8,415 nucleotides of DNA. Source: REEB95 sp035275845 (GTDB lineage Bacteria; Pseudomonadota; Alphaproteobacteria; ATCC43930; CGMCC-115725). The stretch covers positions 1-8,415 of the forward strand of contig DATEMD010000085.1 in the NCBI GenBank assembly GCA_035275845.1, read 5' to 3'. The translations under genes were made by a program, and so were the position numbers. Below, one piece after another: positions 1-7,475 of this stretch; the stretch's first letter is position 1, and each line of letters opens with the position of its first letter. The notes under the pieces were generated by a model. The model was not told the DNA's origin, made no database searches, and saw only the letters and a program-made list of their open reading frames with translations.

Positions 1-1278
1 TGGTGGTTCTGGGATCCGGTCGAGAACGCGTCGCTGATGCCGTGGCTCGCCGGCACCGCGCTGCTGCATTCGGCGATCGTGGTCGAGCGCCGCGACACCC
101 TCAAGAGCTGGACGGTCCTGCTGGCGATCCTGACCTTTTCACTGTCGCTGGTCGGCACCTTCCTGGTGCGCTCAGGCGTGCTGACCTCGGTCCATGCCTT
201 CGCGCTCGATCCGCGCCGCGGCGTCTTCATTCTGGTGCTGCTGTGCATCGCCATCGGCGGCTCGCTGGCGCTTTACGCCTGGCGGGCGCCGACGCTCGAG
301 CCGGGCGGCGTGTTCGCGCCAATCTCACGCGAAGGAGCGCTGTTGCTCAACAATCTGATCTTGGCGAGCTGCTGCGCCACCGTGTTCATCGGCACGCTTT
401 ATCCATTGTTCCTCGACGCCGTCGGCGGTCCCAAGCTGTCGGTCGGCTATCCGTTTTTCGACCGCACCTTCGTGCCGTTGATGATTCCGCTGTTGCTGGC
501 GGTCGGCATCGGGCCGCTGCTCGCTTGGAAGCGCGGCGATTTTCTCGGCGCGTTGCAGCGGCTGTGGGCAGCGTTCGCCGCCGTCATCGTCGCGATGCTC
601 GTGGCGTTTTATCTGAGTCACGGCGGCCCGGTGCTGTCGGTGCTCGGCATCGGTCTCGCCGCCTGGATGGGCGGCGGCGCCGTGGTCGAACTGGCCGACC
701 GGTTGCGCCTGTTCCGCGCGCCATGGTCCGACGTCATCCGCCGCGCCTTTGCCCAGCCGCGTGCCTCCTATGGCATGACGCTGGCGCATTTCGGCTTGGC
801 GGTGACCGTAGCCGGCATCGCCGCCTCGGGCTTCGAACAGCAGAGCATCGCGTTGCTCCATCTCGGCCAGACGCTACCGGTGGCAGGCTATACGCTGCGT
901 TTCGACGGCATCGGCAAGCATGAAGGCATCAATTACACCGCCGACCGCGCCGACTTCACCTTGCTCGACGGCGCCCGCGTTGTCGCCCAACTCGAACCCG
1001 AGCGGCGCTTCTTTCCGTTGCAACAGCAGACGGTGAGCAAGACCGCGATCCACACCAATTTCTTCGCCGATTTCTACTTGGCGCTCGGCGATCCCGACGA
1101 CAAAGGCGGCTGGGCGGTGCGCGCCTATTGGAAACCGCTGGTGCCGTTCATCTGGATCGGCGGCGTGATCATGGCGTTCGGCGGCGCCGTCAGTCTGAGC
1201 GACCGCCGCTGGCGTGTCGGCGTCGCCGCGCGTCGCGCGGCCAAAGGCGCGTTGCCGGCCGACGGGAGCCACGCATGA
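1..1278 (+). CDS. ccmF: Cytochrome c heme lyase subunit CcmF (CycK), 5' truncated by window edge
   Basis: Integral membrane subunit of the system I cytochrome c maturation heme lyase; it takes heme from holo-CcmE and attaches it to apocytochrome c on the periplasmic side. The frame is open from base 1, so the gene starts outside the window; 425 residues are visible. The visible part opens with the tryptophan-rich heme-handling WWD motif (WWFWDPVENASLMPWL, residues 1-16). Histidines stand where the family's heme ligands are expected: H23 (TALLHS), H65 (RSGVLTSVHAF) and H263 (LAHFG); the 42-residue H23-H65 spacing equals my recollection of H261-H303 in E. coli CcmF. Several hydrophobic segments follow, then a soluble stretch (about bases 880-1110) and the typical last membrane helix ending in SDRRWR. 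CcmF is usually about 650 residues, so roughly 230-240 are missing. The stop overlaps the ccmG start (ATGA). Identification is firm. Confidence 0.97.
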   Translation, partial: WWFWDPVENASLMPWLAGTALLHSAIVVERRDTLKSWTVLLAILTFSLSLVGTFLVRSGVLTSVHAFALDPRRGVFILVLLCIAIGGSLALYAWRAPTLEPGGVFAPISREGALLLNNLILASCCATVFIGTLYPLFLDAVGGPKLSVGYPFFDRTFVPLMIPLLLAVGIGPLLAWKRGDFLGALQRLWAAFAAVIVAMLVAFYLSHGGPVLSVLGIGLAAWMGGGAVVELADRLRLFRAPWSDVIRRAFAQPRASYGMTLAHFGLAVTVAGIAASGFEQQSIALLHLGQTLPVAGYTLRFDGIGKHEGINYTADRADFTLLDGARVVAQLEPERRFFPLQQQTVSKTAIHTNFFADFYLALGDPDDKGGWAVRAYWKPLVPFIWIGGVIMAFGGAVSLSDRRWRVGVAARRAAKGALPADGSHA

Positions 1279-1817
1279 GCTGGCGCCGCGCGTTTTACCT
1301 CGTGCCGCTGGTGGCTTTCGCCGCGCTCGCCATCTACCTCTCGCACGGTCTCGCACCCGGCTATAACCCCGAGCTCTTGCCATCGGCGCTGATCGACAAA
1401 CCGGCGCCGACCTTCGACCTCGCTGGCTTGAAGGGCGAAGCGCGGCTGACCAACCGGGCTTTCGTCGACGAGATCGTCTTCGTCAATTTCTTCGCCTCGT
1501 GGTGCGTGCCGTGCCGCACGGAAAGCCCGGTGCTGATGGACCTGGCGCGGCGCAACGTCATCGTGCTGTACGGCATCGACTACAAGGACAAGCCAGCGGA
1601 CGTCGAGAAATTCCTCCAGCAATACGGCGACCCTTATCGCCGCATCGGCATCGACGAGAGCGGCCGCACCGCGATCGATTTCGGCGTCTACGGCGTACCC
1701 GAGACCTATGCCATCGACCGCACCGGCCATATCCGCTGGCGCCATGTCGGGCCGCTGACCGATCGAGTCGTGCAGACCGAAATCCTGCCCCTGCTCAAAG
1801 AATTGGGGGCATCTTGA
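1275..1817 (+). CDS. ccmG: Thiol:disulfide interchange protein CcmG/DsbE
   Basis: Membrane-anchored periplasmic thioredoxin-like protein of 180 residues that keeps the CxxCH cysteines of apocytochrome c (directly or through CcmH) reduced for heme attachment; it draws electrons from CcdA/DsbD. An uncleaved N-terminal anchor covers about residues 6-23. The thioredoxin fold carries the active site W76-C77-V-P-C80, and the cis-proline loop GVPET lies at residues 140-144, as is usual in CcmG. The GIDYKD stretch (100-105) is also typical. Start chosen at the ATG at 1275: it gives the normal family length, overlaps the ccmF stop by 4 bases, and has a GGGAG ribosome site at 1264-1268. An upstream in-frame ATG lies inside ccmF and would add non-homologous sequence. 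Very likely co-translated with its neighbours. Confidence 0.96.
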   Translation: MSWRRAFYLVPLVAFAALAIYLSHGLAPGYNPELLPSALIDKPAPTFDLAGLKGEARLTNRAFVDEIVFVNFFASWCVPCRTESPVLMDLARRNVIVLYGIDYKDKPADVEKFLQQYGDPYRRIGIDESGRTAIDFGVYGVPETYAIDRTGHIRWRHVGPLTDRVVQTEILPLLKELGAS

Positions 1818-2272
1818 TCCGCGCGCTCATCGCAGCGGCGATCCTTCTCGGCGCGATGCAGGCGGCGCTTGCCGTCGAGCCAGGCGAGATGCTGGCCAAT
1901 CCCGCACTTGAGGCGCGCGCCGAGGCGATCGGCAAGCAACTGCGCTGCCTGGTTTGTCAGAACGAATCGATCGAGGATTCGGGCGCCGATCTTGCCCACG
2001 ATCTGCGCGTGTTGATCCGCGAACGGCTGAAGTCCGGCGACAGCGACGCACAGGCGATCAAATACGTCACCGACCGATACGGCGCGTTCGTCCTGCTCAA
2101 GCCGCCGGTCGAGCCCGCCACCTATCTTCTGTGGTTCTCGCCGTTTGCCATCCTGGCTTTGGGCGCCGCGGGCGCCTGGTTCTACCTACGCCGCCGGACG
2201 GCGTCGCCGGATGAGCCGCTCGACCTCGACCAGCGCCGGCAGCTCGAACGGCTGATGCTCGACGACCAATGA
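1814..2272 (+). CDS. ccmH: Cytochrome c maturation protein CcmH (CycL)
   Basis: Membrane-anchored periplasmic thiol protein of about 152 residues that interacts with apocytochrome c and works with CcmF and CcmI in the heme lyase complex. It has an N-terminal signal sequence (about residues 1-20, cleavage near ALA-VEP), the diagnostic LRCLVCQ motif with C45 and C48, the YGAFVLLKPP segment (89-98), and one C-terminal membrane helix (about 103-125) followed by RRR. The start is inferred: no ATG stands at the expected place, but a TTG at 1814 overlaps the ccmG stop as TTGA and is preceded by GGGGG (1805-1809). The next in-frame ATG (1857) would destroy the signal peptide. This is the short alphaproteobacterial form without the fused CcmI domain found in E. 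coli CcmH. Confidence 0.95.
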   Translation: MIRALIAAAILLGAMQAALAVEPGEMLANPALEARAEAIGKQLRCLVCQNESIEDSGADLAHDLRVLIRERLKSGDSDAQAIKYVTDRYGAFVLLKPPVEPATYLLWFSPFAILALGAAGAWFYLRRRTASPDEPLDLDQRRQLERLMLDDQ

Positions 2273-3093
2273 TCTTCGCCCTCGCCCTGTTGTTCGTCAC
2301 GTTGGCGGTGCTCGGCACCGTGCTGTCGCCGCTGTGGCAGCGCGCCGGCCGTGTGTTGACGCGCGGCCGCTATGACCGCGCGGTCTATCGCGACCAGCTG
2401 AACGAAATCGAACGCGACGTCGCGCGCGGCATCGTTCGGCCCGAGGATGCCGCGGCGGCACGGCGCGAGATCGAGCGCCGCATCCTGGCGGCCACCGACG
2501 AGACCGATACGCCGGTGCCGGGCGCCCCGCGGCGCCGCCTTGCCGTCATCCTTGGCGCCGGCGCCGCCGCCCTCGCGCTGGCGGTCTATATCGTGCTGGG
2601 ATCGCCGGGCCTGCCCGATGTGCCGTTCGCCAATCGCGTCTCGCCGGCGGCGCGACAGGCGATGATCGAGAACATGGTGTCCGGCCTTGCCGCCAAGCTT
2701 CAGAGCAATCCGCAGGATGCGCAGGGCTGGGCAATGCTCGGCCGCTCCTATGCGGTGCTCGGCGAAACCGACAAGGCGATTGACGCTTACGAGCACGCCC
2801 ACCAGCTCAAGCCCGACGATCCGGGAATCGCGCTCGCCGAAGCGGCGGCGATGCTGACCGGCCGCAAGCTCGAAGATCCGGTGCCGCAACGCGCGGTCGC
2901 GCTGCTCAAGGTCGTCACCGCGCAGCAGCCCGACCAGCCGATGGCGCTGTGGTTCCTCGGCCTGGCCGCGGCGCAGCAGCGCGATTTCGCGCAGGCGCGC
3001 GACAACTGGACCCACTTGCTGCGGGTGATGCCGGCCGACGCGCCCGAACGCGACACGGTCAACGCCGCGCTCGACGCGATCAAGGACAGGTAG
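2269..3093 (+). CDS. ccmI: Cytochrome c maturation TPR protein CcmI (CycH)
   Basis: Apocytochrome c chaperone of the system I heme lyase, 274 residues. It binds the C-terminal part of apocytochrome c and delivers it to CcmF/CcmH. Order seen: a first membrane helix (about 2-22), a charged cytoplasmic loop with the typical YRDQLNEIERDVARG segment (40-53), a second helix (91-111), then a periplasmic domain with TPR-like repeats, clearest at about 150-183 (WAMLGRSYAVLGETDKAIDAY) and 224-256. The length is at the short end for CcmI, whose C-terminal domain is often longer in rhizobia. The ATG overlaps the ccmH stop (ATGA), and there is no clear Shine-Dalgarno sequence before it, so expression probably depends on translational coupling to ccmH. 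Last gene of the ccm cluster. Confidence 0.93.
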   Translation: MIFALALLFVTLAVLGTVLSPLWQRAGRVLTRGRYDRAVYRDQLNEIERDVARGIVRPEDAAAARREIERRILAATDETDTPVPGAPRRRLAVILGAGAAALALAVYIVLGSPGLPDVPFANRVSPAARQAMIENMVSGLAAKLQSNPQDAQGWAMLGRSYAVLGETDKAIDAYEHAHQLKPDDPGIALAEAAAMLTGRKLEDPVPQRAVALLKVVTAQQPDQPMALWFLGLAAAQQRDFAQARDNWTHLLRVMPADAPERDTVNAALDAIKDR

Positions 3094-3104
3094 GCGGACT
3101 TGGC

Positions 3105-3120
3105 CGCCGGCAAGCCGGCG
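3105..3120. other. Short perfect inverted repeat between ccmI and aacS
   Basis: Seven-base arms CGCCGGC and GCCGGCG surround AA, 12 bases after the ccmI stop. In RNA it would form a short GC-only hairpin (six pairs with a CAAG loop). No T-run follows on either strand, so it is not a convincing intrinsic terminator; it could slow polymerase or protect the ccm mRNA 3' end. In GC-rich DNA such a repeat may also be chance. Confidence 0.35.
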
Positions 3121-3136
3121 CGGTAGAGTTTCGTCC

Positions 3137-3143
3137 AGGGAGG
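3137..3143 (+). promoter_or_regulatory. Ribosome binding site of aacS
   Basis: AGGGAGG lies 5 bases before the ATG at 3149. It is the strongest Shine-Dalgarno match on the plus strand here and fixes the aacS start. No promoter was recognised in the 55-base gap, so aacS may be read from the ccm operon or from a promoter inside ccmI. Confidence 0.75.
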
Positions 3144-3148
3144 CAACG

Positions 3149-5109
<1,961 letters not shown>

Positions 5110-5113
<4 letters not shown>

Positions 5114-5400
5114 ACCGCCAGCTTTTCGATGGTTTTCGCCAGGTCGATGTCGCGCTTCGAGAGGCCGCCGGCGTCGTGAGTCGACAGCGTGATTTCGACC
5201 TTGTTATAGACGTTGAACCATTCGGGATGGTGGTCCATCTTTTCCGCCGCGAGCGCGACCTTACTCATGAATCCCCAGGCGTCGGCGAAGGTGCGGAATT
5301 GAAAGTTCTTCTTGATCGCGTCGCGACCGGCGACCTCCGCCCAGCCGTGCAGGTCTTTCAGCACCTCGGCGCGTGTCGAACCCGTCAGCTTATCGATCAT
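5110..5400 (-). CDS. phhB: 4a-hydroxytetrahydrobiopterin dehydratase (pterin-4a-carbinolamine dehydratase)
   Basis: Small cytosolic enzyme of 96 residues that dehydrates 4a-hydroxytetrahydropterin to quinonoid dihydropterin, recycling the cofactor of aromatic amino acid hydroxylases; in bacteria lacking such a hydroxylase a related role with molybdopterin or folates has been proposed. The family signature is complete: E53-K-M-D-H57-H58-P59-E-W, Y65, H75 and D84. The length is normal for the family. The start at 5400 is chosen because an AAGGGAG ribosome site (5409-5415, read on the minus strand) lies 8 bases before it and the protein then begins MIDKLTG; an in-frame ATG at 5439 would overlap the divergent gene and add 13 non-family residues. 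No phenylalanine hydroxylase gene is visible nearby, so the pathway partner is unknown. Confidence 0.94.
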
Positions 5401-5408
5401 CGTCCGTC

Positions 5409-5415
5409 TCCCTTG
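5409..5415 (-). promoter_or_regulatory. Ribosome binding site of the pterin dehydratase gene
   Basis: On the minus strand AAGGGAG stands 8 bases before the ATG at 5400. It decides this start over the upstream ATG at 5439. It lies inside the 23-base divergent gap, leaving no room there for a complete promoter. Confidence 0.7.
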
Positions 5416-5423
5416 CTGCCGCG

Positions 5424-5822
5424 ATGAGTGAGCCTGCAACGGCGCCGACCCTGGCCGACATCGAGGCGCTGGCGCAACGCGCCCTGGCCACCGTTCCGGA
5501 GCGCCTCAAGCGCCATGTCGGCGCCGTGGTCATCCGCGTCGACGAGTTTCCCGACGAGGATACCGAGAAGGAGATGGAACTCGATAGTCCTTTCGACATC
5601 CTCGGCCTCTATCGCGGCGTGGGCATGCCCTACAAGAGCGTCAGCGATCCGCTGCCGGCCATCGACATGATTTTCCTCTATCGCCGGCCGATACTCGATT
5701 ACTGGTGCGAAACTGGCGACGACCTCTACCGCGTCGTACGCCATGTTCTGATTCACGAGATCGGTCACCATTTCGGCTTCAGCGACGACGACATGGAACG
5801 CATCGAGGCGGAGGGACTATGA
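5424..5822 (+). CDS. Zincin-like metallopeptidase family protein (HExxHxxGxxD type)
   Basis: Small predicted zinc metallopeptidase of 132 residues, resembling the zincin-like family Pfam PF06262 (assigned from memory of the pattern). The catalytic signature HEIGHHFGFSDDD lies near the C-terminus: zinc ligands H111 and H115, catalytic E112, and D121 as likely third ligand in HExxHxxGxxD. Before it come the family-typical segments PFDILGLYRGVG and IFLYRRPIL. No signal peptide or membrane helix is seen, so it is probably cytosolic. Start chosen at the ATG at 5424 because the upstream ATG (5373) falls inside the divergent gene and adds non-family sequence; no good Shine-Dalgarno sequence is seen before 5424. 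The stop overlaps the methyltransferase start (ATGA), so the two are coupled. Substrate and role are unknown for the family. Confidence 0.88.
   Translation: MSEPATAPTLADIEALAQRALATVPERLKRHVGAVVIRVDEFPDEDTEKEMELDSPFDILGLYRGVGMPYKSVSDPLPAIDMIFLYRRPILDYWCETGDDLYRVVRHVLIHEIGHHFGFSDDDMERIEAEGL
5810..5815 (+). promoter_or_regulatory. Ribosome binding site of the methyltransferase gene
   Basis: GGAGGG lies inside the end of the metallopeptidase gene, 3 bases before the ATG at 5819. It supports that start and a coupled translation of the two genes; a second in-frame ATG at 5834 is farther away. Confidence 0.6.
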
Positions 5823-6664
5823 GCCAAGGGCATATGCCGGACACCGCCTACTGGTCGGGACCGGGCGGTCAGCAATGGGCGCGTTACAACGACTTCACTG
5901 AGCACCTGCTCGCGCCGGTCACCGCAACGCTGCTCGCCGCGACGGCGGCCAAGCCAGGCGAACGCATCGTCGACACCGGCTGCGGTTGCGGCATGCTGGC
6001 GCTCGCGCTGGCGAAGCAGGTCGGGCCCAAGGGCTTCGTGCTCGGCATCGACGTATCGGCGGCAATGCTGGCGGTCGGTCGGCGCGCGACGCCGTCCGGT
6101 GCCAAGGTGGAGCTCGTCGAGGCCGATGCCACGACGTACAAGTTCGCGGCGCGCGATTTCGACCTGCTGGTGTCGCGCCACGGCGTCATGTTTTTTGCCG
6201 ACCCGGTGCGCGCCTTCGCCAATCTGCGCACGGCCTTGAAGCCGGGCGGCCGGCTGATTTTCAGTTGCTTTCGGGAGCCCAAGCTCAATCCCTGGGCAAT
6301 GGCGCCGCTCCAAGCCGCCTATCAATTCGTGCCGCCGTTGCCCAGGCCCGGCCCGGAAGACCCGAGCCCGTTCGCGTTCGCCGATGAGGGACGGGTGCAG
6401 CGCATCCTGGGCGGCGCGGGCTTCGCCGACATCACGCTGACGCCGCATGACCTCATGTTCGACATCGGCGCCGGCCGCGGGCTCGACGGCGCGGTGGCCA
6501 ATATGGTCGAGATCGGACCGGGCAGCCGCGCGCTCGACGGCCAAAGCGACGAGACCCGCACCAAAGCCATCGGTGCCATCCGCGCCGCGCTTGCGCCGTT
6601 CGTCACAGGCAATGCGGTGAAGCTCGGCGCGGCGATCTGGATCGTGACGGCGAAGAATCCCTAG
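5819..6664 (+). CDS. Class I SAM-dependent methyltransferase, substrate unknown
   Basis: Predicted soluble methyltransferase of 281 residues. The Rossmann-type SAM-binding core is clear: motif I VDTGCGCG (51-58), the following strand GFVLGIDVSAAML with the acidic residue that would hold the SAM ribose, an acidic VEADATTY segment, DLLVSRHGVMFFADP (post-motif region), and LKPGGRLIFSCF. The N-terminal segment (DTAYWSGPGGQQWARYND, 8-25) resembles the WxGxxGxxW opening of a common alphaproteobacterial methyltransferase group. The C-terminal third (about 180-281) is less conserved and probably shapes the substrate pocket. It overlaps the metallopeptidase gene by 4 bases, so the pair is likely one operon. 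The acceptor (small molecule, lipid or protein) cannot be told from the sequence. The stop shares CTAG with the convergent glycosylase gene. Confidence 0.9.
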   Translation: MSQGHMPDTAYWSGPGGQQWARYNDFTEHLLAPVTATLLAATAAKPGERIVDTGCGCGMLALALAKQVGPKGFVLGIDVSAAMLAVGRRATPSGAKVELVEADATTYKFAARDFDLLVSRHGVMFFADPVRAFANLRTALKPGGRLIFSCFREPKLNPWAMAPLQAAYQFVPPLPRPGPEDPSPFAFADEGRVQRILGGAGFADITLTPHDLMFDIGAGRGLDGAVANMVEIGPGSRALDGQSDETRTKAIGAIRAALAPFVTGNAVKLGAAIWIVTAKNP

Positions 6665-7269
6665 AGCAGCGCGGCGACACGGCGGCGCAATTCCGGGATC
6701 AGCGTCCGCCGGAACCAGGGATTGTTCTTCTCCCACGCGGTCGTGCGCCAGGACGGATGCGGCAACGGCAAGGTTCCCGCTGGCGCCGACCGCCATGCCT
6801 TGACCGTCTCGGTCATGCTCTGCCGTTTGGCGTCCGGCATGTAAGTGTCGATGGCGTAAGAACCGACGAGCAACGTGAGCGCGACCCTGGGCAGGTGCGC
6901 CAGCAGACCCGGATGCCAGAGCGGCGCGCATTCCGGCCGCGGCGGCAGGTCGCCACCTTTGGCGTCGCGCCCCGGATAGCAGAACGCCATGCCCATCACC
7001 GCGACGCGACGCTCGTCGTAGAACGTATCGCGGTCGACGCCCATCCATTCCCGCAGCCGGTCGCCGCTACGGTCGTTGAAGTTGAGACCGGTTTCGTGGA
7101 CGCGCGTGCCGGGCGCCTGGCTCAGGATCAGGATGCGGGCGCCGGGTGAAACCTGAAGCACGGGACGCGGGCCGAGCGGCAGGTGCTTGGCGCAAACGCG
7201 GCAGCCGCGCAGCCGGACGAGCAGATCGTCGAGGCTTTCGGCTGACGGCTGGCGTGCGGCGCGGGTCAC
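6661..7269 (-). CDS. Uracil-DNA glycosylase family protein (family 4/5-like, Fe-S type)
   Basis: Predicted DNA repair glycosylase of 202 residues, COG1573-like. Four cysteines sit in the pattern expected for the 4Fe-4S cluster of family 4/5 enzymes: C23-x2-C26 in RGCRVCAKHLPLGPRPV, then C97 and C114 with 16 residues between. Motif 1 is SQAPGTRVHETG (50-61) followed by NFNDRSGDRLREWMG; motif 2 is LPLPHPSWR with H171. The core is the usual length. Motif 1 differs from the GEAPG (family 4) and GLAPG (family 5) forms, so uracil excision is not assured. The start is the GTG at 7269: the frame stays open to a TAG at 7381-7383 but holds no other ATG, GTG or TTG start, and no Shine-Dalgarno sequence precedes the GTG. 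A terminator-like hairpin lies 28-50 bases upstream. The stop overlaps the methyltransferase stop tail to tail. Confidence 0.87.
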   Translation of the reverse strand: MTRAARQPSAESLDDLLVRLRGCRVCAKHLPLGPRPVLQVSPGARILILSQAPGTRVHETGLNFNDRSGDRLREWMGVDRDTFYDERRVAVMGMAFCYPGRDAKGGDLPPRPECAPLWHPGLLAHLPRVALTLLVGSYAIDTYMPDAKRQSMTETVKAWRSAPAGTLPLPHPSWRTTAWEKNNPWFRRTLIPELRRRVAALL

Positions 7270-7285
7270 GGCGCGAAGCTTAACG

Positions 7286-7324
7286 CGAAAAAGAAAGCGG
7301 CGCCTCTTAGCGGGCGCCGTCTTT
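7286..7324 (-). terminator. Rho-independent terminator-like hairpin, minus strand
   Basis: Arms CGGCGCC (7298-7304) and GGCGCCG (7313-7319) enclose an 8-base loop. Four further pairs (AAAG with CTTT, one bulged base) extend the stem. Read on the minus strand the hairpin is followed by CTTTCTTTTTCG, a good U-tract. It would end transcripts coming from the aldolase/SDR gene, whose stop is about 150 bases upstream. Read on the plus strand it has only a short TCTTT tail, so termination in that direction would be weak. It ends only 17 bases before the glycosylase start codon, too close to allow a promoter between them. Confidence 0.75.
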
Positions 7325-7379
7325 CCGTCCTCGGGCCGCCCAAACTGGATCGTTAAACGCTGCGGGGCAGGGCCTCGCG

Positions 7380-7409
7380 TCTATAAGAGCAAAGTCCGTG
7401 CCGAAGCAA
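7380..7409 (-). promoter_or_regulatory. Weak candidate promoter for the glycosylase gene
   Basis: On the minus strand TTGCTT (7404-7409) and TATAGA (7380-7385) are separated by 18 bases. Both match the sigma70-type consensus only in part. If real, transcription would start near 7373 and the leader of about 100 bases would contain the terminator-like hairpin. Low confidence; AT-richness alone could produce this. Confidence 0.25.
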
Positions 7410-7431
7410 AAATACAAACTATTCCAATGAC

Positions 7432-7461
7432 TTGACATATAGGCCCGGGGCCGACTGTAAG
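7432..7461 (+). promoter_or_regulatory. Candidate plus-strand promoter with a perfect -35 box
   Basis: TTGACA (7432-7437) is followed after 18 bases by TGTAAG (7456-7461), a 4-of-6 match to TATAAT. It points into the 3' end of the minus-strand aldolase/SDR gene, and no plus-strand gene follows in the window, so any transcript would be antisense to that gene. It may be fortuitous. Confidence 0.25.
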
Positions 7462-7475
7462 GCTTTGCGACGGCG

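Larger units (their letters stand above)
7270..7475. other. 206-base intergenic region between the SDR and glycosylase genes
   Basis: This is the longest non-coding stretch in the window. It holds the terminator-like hairpin near its left end, a GC-rich middle (about 7325-7380), and a patch at about 7381-7440 that is clearly richer in A and T than its surroundings and contains the two weak promoter candidates. No small ORF with a ribosome site, tRNA or recognisable riboswitch was seen. Confidence 0.7.

Noticed and set aside
3..923. Plus-strand open frame of 306 codons over ccmF
   Set aside because: It is out of frame with the clear CcmF translation and is Arg-rich without motifs.
5373..5423. 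Upstream start for the metallopeptidase
   Set aside because: It would add 17 residues encoded within the divergent dehydratase gene; the family-like sequence begins after the ATG at 5424.
5765..7048. Antisense open frame (427 codons) opposite the methyltransferase and running into the glycosylase region
   Set aside because: It is a composition artefact: low-complexity translation rich in Arg, Ala and His, overlapping genes identified by motifs on both strands.
7187..7435. Plus-strand open frame of 82 codons across the intergenic region
   Set aside because: It starts inside the glycosylase gene on the opposite strand, has no family resemblance, and its end falls in the AT-rich patch.
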